Positions 1 through 8,289 of a stretch of 35,550 nt of DNA are shown piece by piece. The notes beneath the pieces are model-generated. The model was not told the DNA's origin, did not search any database, and worked only from the letters and a program-made list of their open reading frames with translations. The position numbers and the translations under genes were made by a program. Source of the stretch: Candidatus Sumerlaeota bacterium (lineage in GTDB: Bacteria > Sumerlaeota > Sumerlaeia > Sumerlaeales > Sumerlaeaceae); NCBI GenBank assembly GCA_017161655.1, contig JADFCV010000006.1, positions 1-35,550 on the forward strand, in the 5' to 3' direction. Each line of letters opens with the position of its first letter. Position 1 is the first letter of the stretch.

Positions 1-313
<313 letters not shown>

Positions 314-350
314 GAAAAAGCCGCCGGGCAGCGTGGGCTGCTCCGGCGGT
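314..350 (-). terminator. Rho-independent terminator of the metallopeptidase operon
   Basis: Two stacked arms, CCGCCGG/CCGGCGG (7 bp) and GCAGC/GCTGC (5 bp), are separated by a one-base bulge and close a GTGG loop. On the minus strand the hairpin is followed by a run of five Ts (plus-strand As at 315-319). It lies about 30 bases beyond the stop codon at 384, so it most likely ends the transcript of the two exported-protein genes. Confidence 0.85.
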
Positions 351-383
351 GTTTGTCCATGTTTGCGATGGCGACTTCACCCC

Positions 384-1292
384 TCAGTAGAGACACCAGT
401 CTTGCACGCCGGCTGGCGGCAGGACGGTCCACCCGAGGTCCTGGAATGCCTGTTTGGTGAGGTCGATGTCGTGATGCGCTCCGAAGTATGCAGGCTCCAT
501 GAGCAGGTCGGGCGTATTGGAGACGTCCCAGTGCGAGATGCTTGAGCCGTTTTCGTAGGGGTTGGGAGCATAGATTTTGACGTCGCCGCCTTTGGCGGCC
601 ACGACGTTGGGGCCATTCCAATAGACCTGGTTGCTGGTGAGTGCGGCAAGCCGCTGGGCGTTGCTCATGGTGTCGAAATCGCCAACGCCGTGCTGCGTGA
701 GCTGCAGCCCATAGATATCTGGCTGACCGAGCAACCATTGGCCGTTTGAGGAGTCAATGAGATCGGTGAACCCATAGCCGTGGCCGAACTCGTGGAGCAC
801 GACGGTGACGAAATCTATATTTGTTCCGGGATTTGCATCCGTGCCGTAGTAAAAGCTTGTGGCGCCAAGCACGACGGGGCCATCCACGTCGGAGTTGAAA
901 ACGGCGGTGATGTCGGGCTGGGGACTGAGGTCGCTGCCGGCGAGCTGATTGGCAAGCGGCTGCGGATACCACACGTTGGGCAGCGGTGCGCCCGGGAAAT
1001 TCGCGTGAACGGTGGTGAAGCCCGCTTGCCCGAGGACGGCACTCGACGCGTTGCCGCCGAGGGGATCGAAACTGGCCTGGACCTGCACGGGAACAGTGCC
1101 CTGGAGACGACTGGCCCACAGGTTCATGGCATAGGAGAATGCGGCCTGACGCGCTGGCCCGAGAACGGGATCGAAAAAACCCTCACCGGCGCTGTCTGTG
1201 TAGGTGACGTTGACTGGAACCGCCGCGAGCTCAAAGGAGGCCGCGACCAATAGCGCAGCGAGGGTGGGCATGGCAAGGCGATGTGCTCTCAT
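384..1292 (-). CDS. Secreted zincin metallopeptidase (HEXXHXXGXXD)
   Basis: This 302-residue protein begins with an export signal: basic residues, then a hydrophobic stretch around residues 8-24 ending near AVA-like residues. The zinc-binding motif HEFGHGYGFTD at residues 167-177 fits HEXXHXXGXXD, the metzincin pattern with Asp as third ligand, as in snapalysin-type enzymes. Glu168 would be the catalytic base. A later DTMS segment and a LLMEP segment could form the Met-turn region, but I cannot say which Met is used. It is inferred to degrade extracellular or periplasmic protein; the substrate is unknown. It starts 7 bases after the stop of the upstream small exported protein, with AGGAG overlapping that stop, so the two are co-transcribed. 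The exact peptidase family is not certain. Confidence 0.8.
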   Translation of the reverse strand: MRAHRLAMPTLAALLVAASFELAAVPVNVTYTDSAGEGFFDPVLGPARQAAFSYAMNLWASRLQGTVPVQVQASFDPLGGNASSAVLGQAGFTTVHANFPGAPLPNVWYPQPLANQLAGSDLSPQPDITAVFNSDVDGPVVLGATSFYYGTDANPGTNIDFVTVVLHEFGHGYGFTDLIDSSNGQWLLGQPDIYGLQLTQHGVGDFDTMSNAQRLAALTSNQVYWNGPNVVAAKGGDVKIYAPNPYENGSSISHWDVSNTPDLLMEPAYFGAHHDIDLTKQAFQDLGWTVLPPAGVQDWCLY

Positions 1293-1299
1293 GGCGCAC

Positions 1300-1707
1300 T
1301 CACTCCTTTCCTTTCGTGGTGGTCAGGTCGATCTGGGCAGGCTCGCATCCGAGGTGGAGCTGACCATGAGCGTCCTTGGTAGCCGTGACGGCGCGATGGA
1401 AACGACCTTTGAGGTCCACGGTGACGCCACCGGCAGGATTGCTTTCGGCGACCAACCCTTCGTGACGCGAGGCGGGCGCCTTCTTTGCGACGGCTGGAGG
1501 CACGGCCTGCACGGGCTTGCCTGCGCCGTCGAGATTGACCACAAATCCAGCCGCGCTGGCGGTGGATGTGGTTTTCTTGTCGTCGGAGGGCTTCTTATCG
1601 CCGGCACTCACACTGGACGGCGCCAGCGCGAGCAGCACGGCCATCGCAACAGCCCCGGCGCTAAGAGCGGCGCGCATCGTGAACTGATGCAGTGTGTGAC
1701 TTCGCAT
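1300..1707 (-). CDS. Small exported protein of unknown function
   Basis: A 135-residue protein with an N-terminal signal peptide (hydrophobic core about residues 13-30, likely cleavage after SVSA). A low-complexity Lys/Asp/Thr linker follows. The C-terminal segment GGVTVDLKGRF continues with a pattern of small and charged residues and one Cys. The start is supported by AGAAAGGAAA upstream. It is first in a two-gene operon with the metallopeptidase. I recall short exported proteins with a comparable C-terminal segment next to secreted peptidases, but I could not confirm a family name. A role as inhibitor, chaperone or substrate is speculation. Confidence 0.7.
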   Translation of the reverse strand: MRSHTLHQFTMRAALSAGAVAMAVLLALAPSSVSAGDKKPSDDKKTTSTASAAGFVVNLDGAGKPVQAVPPAVAKKAPASRHEGLVAESNPAGGVTVDLKGRFHRAVTATKDAHGQLHLGCEPAQIDLTTTKGKE

Positions 1708-1816
1708 GAGTGGTGTTTCCTTTCTCTCGGGAAATTTTCGGCCCAGAGAAAACGGCAGCTATTCGTCTTCCCGGGACTGAGCCATAATGATAATTCCGAA
1801 GAAAACGGGATGTCAA

Positions 1817-2134
1817 CTAGGGAGCGATCACGGGGGCGGTTGTTTCGCGTGCGGCCTTTTCCAAGAGCTTCACAACGAGACTGAACCTTTGCTTGGCGAG
1901 GTGGTCGCCAACGTCCAGCTGCTCAATCTGCTCGCGCGGGAGATTGACGCGGAAATATCGCCCCTCAACGTCGCGGACCGTTGCATAGCCTATGCTGCCT
2001 TGCTCGGGCAGAACGACTTGTGTGACGGTGCCATCCCACTCGCTGAGGAATCCTTGTCCTTTCCAAATGACAGCCGCAATAAGCAGCAGGAGCAAGATGC
2101 CGATTCGAGCCCACTGTTTTTGTTTGGGCGTCAT
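1817..2134 (-). CDS. Small membrane-anchored protein coupled to ruvB
   Basis: A 105-residue protein with one transmembrane segment (about residues 11-24) followed by a compact soluble domain of about 75 residues, presumably outside the cytoplasm. No cysteine for a lipid anchor is seen. Its ATG overlaps the ruvB stop in an ATGA arrangement, so translation is probably coupled. I do not recognise the family. The soluble part, rich in short strand-like stretches such as [10 protein letters not shown] and YFRVNLP, could be a small beta-barrel, but that is a guess from composition. Confidence 0.7.
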   Translation of the reverse strand: MTPKQKQWARIGILLLLLIAAVIWKGQGFLSEWDGTVTQVVLPEQGSIGYATVRDVEGRYFRVNLPREQIEQLDVGDHLAKQRFSLVVKLLEKAARETTAPVIAP

Positions 2135-3147
2135 GAGAAAAGCTCCATCTGCCGTTTGGGTATGGCGATCCCTAGGTGCGCATAGGCCGCTTCGGTGGCA
2201 ACGCGTCCGCGGGGGGTGCGCTGCACGAAGCCGAGCTGGATGAGAAAAGGCTCAATCATGTCTTCGATTGTTTCTTCGTCTTCGCCGATGGCCACGGCGA
2301 CATTGTTCAGACCCACGGGGCCACCTGCAAATTTCTCGATGATCGTGCGTAAATACGCGCGGTCGAGGTTGTCGAGTCCGAGCGAATCAATCTCGAGCAA
2401 ATTCAGAGCGTGGGCGGCCATGGCGCCGTTGATGGTGCCGTCGCCTTGCACCTGGGCAAAATCGCGGACTCGGCGGAGGATTCTGTTGGCGATGCGCGGC
2501 GTGCCGCGGGCACGGCGGGCGATTTCCTCACAGCCGGTGTCGTCCATTGCCACCCCCAGGATCCGCGCCGAGCGCCGGACGATGGTCATCATATCCTCGA
2601 TGGTGTAGAAATCGAGGCGTTCGGTGATGCCGAAGCGCGATCGCAGGGGCGAGGAAATCATGCCGGCGCGTGTGGTGGCGCCGACGAGCGTGAATCGCGG
2701 CAGATGCAGTTTGATGGACTTGGCGTGGGGGCCTTCTCCAATGAGGATGTCGATTTTGAAATCCTCCAGTGCTGGGTAGAGGCATTCTTCAACGAGGCGA
2801 TTGAGTCGGTGGATTTCGTCGATAAAGAGCACGTCGCCCTTTTTGAGATCCGTCAGAATGGCGGCGAGATCGTCTTTTCGTTCGATGACGGGGCCACTTG
2901 TGGCTTTGATGTCCGTGCCCATTTCATTGGCGATGATGTGGGCGAGAGTGGTCTTGCCAAGGCCAGGCGGCCCGAAAAGCAAGCAATGATCGAGCGCATC
3001 GTCGCGCTGGCGCGCTGCTTCGATGTAGACACGCAGGTTGTCGATGAGCCGGCGCTGGCCGATGAACTCATCGAGGCGCTGTGGCCGCAACGTGGCTTCT
3101 TCGCGCTCTTCTCCCTCGTCACGCTTGGGGGAAATAATGGATGTCAT
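2131..3147 (-). CDS. ruvB: Holliday junction branch migration helicase RuvB
   Basis: RuvB is the hexameric AAA+ motor that, with RuvA, drives branch migration of Holliday junctions during recombinational repair. Walker A GPPGLGKT lies at residues 59-66, Walker B is followed by DEIHR, sensor 1 lies in VGATTRAG, and the C-terminal winged-helix part ends with RTPRGRVAT. The longest frame opens with a TTG at 3186. I prefer the ATG at 3147, which gives 338 residues, the usual RuvB length, and an N-terminus leading into the [11 protein letters not shown] block. A GAAGGA lies about 13 bases upstream. The MerR-type gene precedes it and the small membrane protein follows with a 4-base overlap. No ruvA or ruvC is in the window. 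Confidence 0.97.
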   Translation of the reverse strand: MTSIISPKRDEGEEREEATLRPQRLDEFIGQRRLIDNLRVYIEAARQRDDALDHCLLFGPPGLGKTTLAHIIANEMGTDIKATSGPVIERKDDLAAILTDLKKGDVLFIDEIHRLNRLVEECLYPALEDFKIDILIGEGPHAKSIKLHLPRFTLVGATTRAGMISSPLRSRFGITERLDFYTIEDMMTIVRRSARILGVAMDDTGCEEIARRARGTPRIANRILRRVRDFAQVQGDGTINGAMAAHALNLLEIDSLGLDNLDRAYLRTIIEKFAGGPVGLNNVAVAIGEDEETIEDMIEPFLIQLGFVQRTPRGRVATEAAYAHLGIAIPKRQMELFS

Positions 3148-3274
3148 CGCAAAGCACGTAATCCTTCGGTCCGATTTTTTCTTCAAGTCGCAAAATTGTG
3201 GTTTGTGCCGCCTTGGGTGATGTCAGAAGAAATCCTGTTGTCGCAGGTGTTGGCGTCGTGCGTGCCACAGGCAT

Positions 3275-3691
3275 TCAACTGCTCAGCAGGCGGTAAACCG
3301 CTGTCAGCTCCTCGCGAAGCTGTCCGATAGTCTGGGTCATTTCGCGCACCCACTCAGCATCGGCCACACGCGGCGGCTCCTGAGGCGCTGGTGCGGACTC
3401 GGGCGGCGGAGTCGCGGCAGCACCCGAACCGCGACGCATGGCTTTGAGCTGCTGTCGCGCTCCCGCCAGGGTGAATTTCTGCTCGTAGACAAGCTTCTTG
3501 ATCTGGAGGATCAGTTCGATGTCGGACTTGCGATAGCGGCGCTCACCTTTTTCGTCGCGCTCTGGCCGGAGCATGGGAAATTCCGATTCCCAATAGCGAA
3601 GGATATAGGGCTGGATGCCGCAGATTTCCGCAACGTCGTTGATGCGAAAATAGAGCTTATTAGGGATGTTTGGCTGCTCCGACTGGCTCAT
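3275..3691 (-). CDS. MerR-family transcriptional regulator
   Basis: A 138-residue protein with an N-terminal MerR-type winged helix: the FRINDVAEICG recognition helix region, then LRYWESEFP and RRYRKSDIELI. An alpha-helical linker and a proline/alanine-rich tail follow. There is no obvious C-terminal effector domain and no metal-binding Cys cluster, so it is a short MerR-like protein whose signal is unknown. I chose the ATG at 3691, 10 bases after GGAGG, rather than the in-frame TTG at 3697, which would lie only 4 bases from it. It is the first gene of a minus-strand set leading into ruvB after a gap of about 130 bases. Confidence 0.88.
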   Translation of the reverse strand: MSQSEQPNIPNKLYFRINDVAEICGIQPYILRYWESEFPMLRPERDEKGERRYRKSDIELILQIKKLVYEQKFTLAGARQQLKAMRRGSGAAATPPPESAPAPQEPPRVADAEWVREMTQTIGQLREELTAVYRLLSS

Positions 3692-4033
3692 AAGCAAAAA
3701 TCCTCCGCACGTCGCCTTCTTCGCTCTACTAACTCATTCACGGTTGATGCAGCGCATGCAACAATCAACAACACTCCACAGCGCAAGAGAATACAATCTG
3801 CCGTCTATGCTCACTGAGTGTGCCATGCGTGTGTTCGGAATCGTCAAACCCCGACACACGAGGAAATCACTCGATCAGTGGCAAACAGATAACGCGACTT
3901 TTTTCTCGCCATGGTAGGTTTGTCAAGACCAGCCCAACTGTGGAGCATGATCGCTTTTTCTCCGAGGGGAATATTCCCAGCACGCTATGGTTTGGCTGGA
4001 CATTTGCTGAGCAAAACGTTTGAAAACGGATCA
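3692..4033. other. Divergent intergenic region, merR-type gene / tsaB
   Basis: These 342 bases separate the minus-strand regulator from plus-strand tsaB and should hold promoters for both. I see no near-consensus -35/-10 pair. One imperfect hairpin is present: GTGTGTTCGG at 3829-3838 pairs with CCGACACAC at 3851-3859, with one bulged base. It lacks a T-run. An in-frame extension of tsaB back to 3911 exists but has no family resemblance. Confidence 0.5.
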
Positions 4034-4759
4034 ATGATTTTGGGAATTGAATCATCGGGAATGACGGGCGGCGTGGCGCTGCTTGACGAGAATGGCCTTC
4101 GCGCGAGCGCAATGGTGACGAGCCGCACTCTGTACTCGCAGCGGCTGTTACCCTCCATCGAGTGGGTCCTGCAACGCGCCGGTGCCACGGTTGCGGATCT
4201 GAGGGGCGTTGCGGTGTCGCTGGGACCTGGCTCGTTCACGGGGCTGCGCGTAGGGCTGAGCACAGCCAAGGGGCTGGCCCTTGCTCAACAGATCCCTTTA
4301 GTGGGTATTTCGACACTTGAAGCGCTGGCCGTGAGAGCGGCAGTCCCGTGGTTTCCTCCTCGGGTGTGCACTGTGCTCGACGCGCGGCAAGGATTGCTTT
4401 ATGCGGCGCTCTATTCCGTGTCGGGGTCGGACGATTTGCGTGCCGACGAGACTTTCGGAGCAGCCGTCAGCGTTCAAGCAATTCGGCCGCCGCAAGTGTG
4501 CACGCGCGAGAGCGTGATCGAGTGGATTGACGAACCCACCGTATTTGCAGGCGATGCAGCCTTGCGCTTCCGAGCCGAATGGAAAAAGGAGCTTGGTGGC
4601 AACTTCCTTCTGCCGCCAGTGCATCGAGCCCTGCCATCAGCAGAGGAAATTGCATTCTTGGGGACGCAACGCTTACGGCGCGGGGAACAAGATCCGCTGC
4701 CTTCTCTCGAACCTTTCTACCTGCGGCGTAGTTACACCGAGGTGCGGAAACCTGCGTAA
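4034..4759 (+). CDS. tsaB: tRNA N6-threonylcarbamoyladenosine biosynthesis protein TsaB
   Basis: TsaB is the inactive ASKHA-fold partner of TsaD in making t6A at position 37 of ANN-decoding tRNAs. The protein (241 residues from this start) opens with MILGIESSG, the usual phosphate-1-like strand. It carries the hallmark block GPGSFTGLRVGLSTAKGLA around residues 66-84, then ISTLEALA. The C-terminal half is divergent, as is usual. I chose the ATG at 4034 because it places the IESS strand at the N-terminus; the 41 upstream residues of the longer frame look non-coding. The ribosome-binding site is weak. No tsaD, tsaE or rimI is adjacent; the 247 bases after it appear empty. Confidence 0.93.
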   Translation: MILGIESSGMTGGVALLDENGLRASAMVTSRTLYSQRLLPSIEWVLQRAGATVADLRGVAVSLGPGSFTGLRVGLSTAKGLALAQQIPLVGISTLEALAVRAAVPWFPPRVCTVLDARQGLLYAALYSVSGSDDLRADETFGAAVSVQAIRPPQVCTRESVIEWIDEPTVFAGDAALRFRAEWKKELGGNFLLPPVHRALPSAEEIAFLGTQRLRRGEQDPLPSLEPFYLRRSYTEVRKPA

Positions 4760-5006
4760 GGGGGACCACGGTGCACCAAACAAAGCATTCGTGTGTGCTT
4801 GTTCTTGGTTCGTTGGGGCGTTTCACGCTGGGCTTGTGCCAGGGCACGACAGAGAAAAGGGCCAGGTGTTATCAGGGCCAATGATTGCTGTGTTAAAAAA
4901 TCGTCTTTTCAAGGCAAGGGCCATGGTCGAGCGAGAAAAGCTCGTTATGATGTTTGCGCTTCGTTCTTGAGCACGCCTCGCCGGGCCAGGATGGTGCAAT
5001 CCGTGA

Positions 5007-6830
5007 ATGAGCGCGAATGACTCAAACGTAAATCATTTCCCTTTGCGTCCTTTGCCAATGTCAGGATGGCGCGAGCCCCGAATTCTCGGTTGGCTGGCCG
5101 TGGCTCTCGCGCTTGCAGCAGCATGGAGTTTCGCCTTTGTTCCTCTCCGGGCGTCGCAAGACGAATGGTGGCACCTCAAAGCGGGCAAATGGATCATTGA
5201 GCACCAGCAATTGCCCACGACCGATATTTTTACTTACGCGGGCGAGGGGCTGCGCTGGCACAATCATGAATGGCTAGCTCAGGTGCTTTTCTATGCCGTT
5301 TACGATGCTGGGGAAAAGTGGCTCTGGGGAGGACTCCGCACCCTGATTACATTCAAGTCCCTTATTGTGGTAGCAACGTTCGCTGTGGTGGCCTGGACGA
5401 GTGCTCGGCGATGTGGTTCGCGCGTGGTGGCTGGTCTTGTCGCACTGGTCATGGCTGATGTCGCGCGCCGGACAATCTATCCCCGTCCGCCAATTCTCTC
5501 CTATTTTCTTCTCGCTCTCTTTACTGCGGTTCTGTGGGAGTGGAAAGCAGGGAGATTGCGGTCGCGCTGGATCTGGTCGCTTCCAGTGGTTACAGTGCTA
5601 TGGGCCAACTTGCACGGCATGGTCCCTTTGGCCGTGGCGACCGTCGGGGCTTTTGCTGCAGGAGAATTCCTCGAATGGGGTGCGCTCGGATGGGCGAGCC
5701 GTCAGTTCGATGGACGCAGGAAAAGGGCTGCTTCACGCGTGATGCAATCGAAACTTCGGCGGTTCCTTTTGCTCGTTACTGTGACTGCAGCCTGCGGAGT
5801 GGCCGCGATGATCAATCCTTCGGGCGCTCACATTTTCTTCCTTGGGCGGAAATTTACTGCGGATCCAATCTTGCAAAAAGTCATCGCGGAAATGTTGCCC
5901 ACTCCAGCTCTGATCACGTTTGTGGAAACAGCGCGCGGTAGTTCGTGGGTGTGGAATCCGCTGTATGTGTCGTTCTGGAGTTCGCTGGCGCTTTTCGCCA
6001 TTCTTGCGATGCGGCGGCGGGGGAGATTGCCCTCGGGAAGTGATTATGTTCTCGCAGGTTTCTTCATCTATCAGGCTGTCATGCACGTCCGTTTGCTCCC
6101 GCTTTATGCTGTGGCCTGTGCGCCGACGCTGGCGGTACTCGCCAAAGACGAGTTCGGAAAGCTCGAAAAGCGTTTAGGTCGTGGATGGAGCCTATTGCCA
6201 GGGGCTTTAGCTTGTGGGCTATTTTGTTATTATATTTTTATTGTCGTGGAGCCTCCGCCTCAAACGTTTTGGCGCCGCAACATGGAGCTTTTGCACGGAA
6301 AGGACCGCGAGGTCGCCGATTATCCCACTCCCGTGATGCAGTTTATCCTTCGGGTGGGTTTCCCGGATCGCCTCTTTAGTGAAATCAACTACTGTGGCTA
6401 CATGATCTGGTGGCTAAGCCCCGAGCATCACAAGCTCTTCACTGACAATCGCTTCGACCTCTTTGGCAGCCGGTTTTACCTGGAAGAAGCGACGGTCGTC
6501 CATGGGGTGGAACGTGAAGAGGCACGCATTGGCCGGGGATGGCAGGAAATTCTCGATGATTACGGGGTCAACTTTATTGTGATTTCGCGAGGCGCCGCGC
6601 TCAACGCAAAGCTTCGCGCGAGCGGGCGCTGGGACCATGTTTATTATTGGATTCCGCCCGACAAGCCGCCAACGGTTGGCTTCAACATCTGGTTGCGGCG
6701 CGACGAGCGATTCCAGGCCGTGCGCGAGCGGGCCCGCGAGGTGTTTCGCGCTGAGCGACCGGGAGCGCTCGCGCCCGAGGATTTTGAGCAATGGTTGCAA
6801 CGCACGGGCCGGGTCCCGCGAGGTAGTTGA
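5007..6830 (+). CDS. Polytopic membrane protein, GT-C glycosyltransferase-like
   Basis: A 607-residue protein with about nine or ten hydrophobic segments in the first two thirds and a soluble C-terminal domain of about 190 residues. The first external loop contains DEWWHLKAGKWI, then LPTTDIFTY and HNHEWLAQ. This layout (an acidic residue before H-L-x-x-G, then P-x-x-D and H-E-W-L) is seen in GT-C-like membrane proteins thought to use polyprenyl-phosphate sugars. The family has no settled function, so transfer of a sugar to lipid or protein is inference. An alternative ATG lies at 5058, directly before the first conserved hydrophobic segment; neither start has a strong ribosome-binding site. 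RDD-protein translation begins 44 bases after its stop. Confidence 0.75.
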   Translation: MSANDSNVNHFPLRPLPMSGWREPRILGWLAVALALAAAWSFAFVPLRASQDEWWHLKAGKWIIEHQQLPTTDIFTYAGEGLRWHNHEWLAQVLFYAVYDAGEKWLWGGLRTLITFKSLIVVATFAVVAWTSARRCGSRVVAGLVALVMADVARRTIYPRPPILSYFLLALFTAVLWEWKAGRLRSRWIWSLPVVTVLWANLHGMVPLAVATVGAFAAGEFLEWGALGWASRQFDGRRKRAASRVMQSKLRRFLLLVTVTAACGVAAMINPSGAHIFFLGRKFTADPILQKVIAEMLPTPALITFVETARGSSWVWNPLYVSFWSSLALFAILAMRRRGRLPSGSDYVLAGFFIYQAVMHVRLLPLYAVACAPTLAVLAKDEFGKLEKRLGRGWSLLPGALACGLFCYYIFIVVEPPPQTFWRRNMELLHGKDREVADYPTPVMQFILRVGFPDRLFSEINYCGYMIWWLSPEHHKLFTDNRFDLFGSRFYLEEATVVHGVEREEARIGRGWQEILDDYGVNFIVISRGAALNAKLRASGRWDHVYYWIPPDKPPTVGFNIWLRRDERFQAVRERAREVFRAERPGALAPEDFEQWLQRTGRVPRGS

Positions 6831-6873
6831 CGTGAGCATGAGAGAAAATTGATGAAACAAAGGAAACTTCCGA

Positions 6874-8100
6874 ATGCCTGAGATCAAGTTGAACAAGCCG
6901 CTTTATGAGGAAAAATCGAGTGGCACATCTTGCGCCACCGGGACATGCGCTGGCGGGGCACGTCAGCCACGTGCGCCGCGGCCCGGCGCCATTTCGCGTG
7001 CTGGCGCTGCGATCATTGACATACTCTTGCTCCACTTTCTCGGCCTTCTGGCTATTCGCTTTGCCCCTGAGACGATCATCGCGCTAGGCCCAGCTGCGGC
7101 GTGGTTGGGGCTGGCCGTGGGGTGGCTTTACTTTGCTGTGGGCGCTTCGCAGATCACAGGAGGGCGCACGGTGGGAAAGCTCATCCTGCAACTTCGAGTT
7201 GCAGACGTCACGGGGCCGGATCTTTCTGTCGGCAAAGCCGCAATCCGTGCCACGCTTATCCTGTGGCCGCTGGCACTGTTTCTCTTGGCGGACCGCTGGG
7301 GCGAGGCCATGGACAGACCAGACACACTCACTCTTGCGCCGATGTGGGCGCGCGTGGCTGGGGCCGGGGTGTTTGGCTGGTGGTTGGGTAATCTTTTCTT
7401 CGCCGCTTTCGATCCGCATGGTCGCGCTCTTTGGGATTGGTGGACGGGGTCGGTTATTATCACTTCGGATTGCGCCCCTGAAGCGCTCGGCGAATTTATG
7501 CGATCTGCACGGGAGGCTGCGCAGGCGAGCATTCCATCACGGTCCGTGACGGCGCTGATCATGACTGTGCTTGTTTGTGTCGCTGGATTTGGCGGGCTTG
7601 TCTGGTGGGAGGCAAGCAAACTGGCTCGCCTTCCCCAGGAGGAGCGCCAGCGTTTTATCATGCAGAAACAAAAACTCTACGTTGAAGGGTTCGGACAACC
7701 TGTTCCGCTTGGTCCTTCGCGCGAAACCGAAACCGCTGACGCACAGACTTCGTCAGCTCATTTTCAGTATCGGCGACGAGGGCCGATTAATGTGAAAGCT
7801 CTTAAGGACAACCCCGTTGTGACCAGCAAAGCTCGTGAACTCGCGGAAGTGAGCTTGGCCGAAATGAAGCGCCTCATCGCCAACGAAAAGGAAAACGTGC
7901 CGCTGGACATGCTCCCAGCCAAAGTCCGCTTTGATGTGGGATTCGCGTCGTATTGTGACCTCCTCTTTGCATGGGACGCGATCGAGGTGCTGACGCTTTC
8001 CCATACGATAGCCCTGCGTGAAGAACTCGAGTCAGCAAGACGCACACGCTCAGAAGAATCTGTCACAACAGGTCCGCAGGCGAAAACAAATCCGCAATAG
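6874..8100 (+). CDS. RDD-family membrane protein
   Basis: A 408-residue protein. A Cys- and Pro-containing N-terminal stretch (about residues 1-40) leads into an RDD domain of about 160 residues. That domain shows SRAGAAIIDILLL, the mid-domain GRTVGKLILQLRV and the closing DPHGRALWDWWTGSVII. The first Arg/Asp pair is kept as R-A-G-A-A-I-I-D. A further transmembrane segment lies near residues 230-247, followed by a charged C-terminal tail of about 160 residues that is not typical of small RDD proteins. RDD proteins are thought to act in transport or membrane assembly; no substrate can be named. AAAGGA lies 11 bases upstream. Probably co-transcribed with the preceding membrane protein. Confidence 0.82.
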   Translation: MPEIKLNKPLYEEKSSGTSCATGTCAGGARQPRAPRPGAISRAGAAIIDILLLHFLGLLAIRFAPETIIALGPAAAWLGLAVGWLYFAVGASQITGGRTVGKLILQLRVADVTGPDLSVGKAAIRATLILWPLALFLLADRWGEAMDRPDTLTLAPMWARVAGAGVFGWWLGNLFFAAFDPHGRALWDWWTGSVIITSDCAPEALGEFMRSAREAAQASIPSRSVTALIMTVLVCVAGFGGLVWWEASKLARLPQEERQRFIMQKQKLYVEGFGQPVPLGPSRETETADAQTSSAHFQYRRRGPINVKALKDNPVVTSKARELAEVSLAEMKRLIANEKENVPLDMLPAKVRFDVGFASYCDLLFAWDAIEVLTLSHTIALREELESARRTRSEESVTTGPQAKTNPQ

Positions 8101-8289
8101 TGGGTGGTGGCAGGCTTTGGATGCACCCGAAGATTGATCGACGTCGGCTGTCGGGGACAGGTGTGCCGACCGGCTGATCGCAATGGGGACAGTTCGGGGT
8201 GGGCTGTATTGGATCGTGGGAGTTACCGCAGGACAGCTGGGTGTGTCGTTGCCAGTAGGGGGCCTCTCTCAGCCACCTGGCGATTGTTT
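8101..8289. other. Convergent intergenic gap
   Basis: These 189 bases lie between the RDD gene and the convergent kinase gene. I see no strong hairpin with a T-run for either gene and no small gene. Confidence 0.5.

Noticed and set aside
2410-3330. 306-residue plus-strand ORF
   Set aside because: Lies antisense to ruvB, whose motifs are complete on the minus strand.
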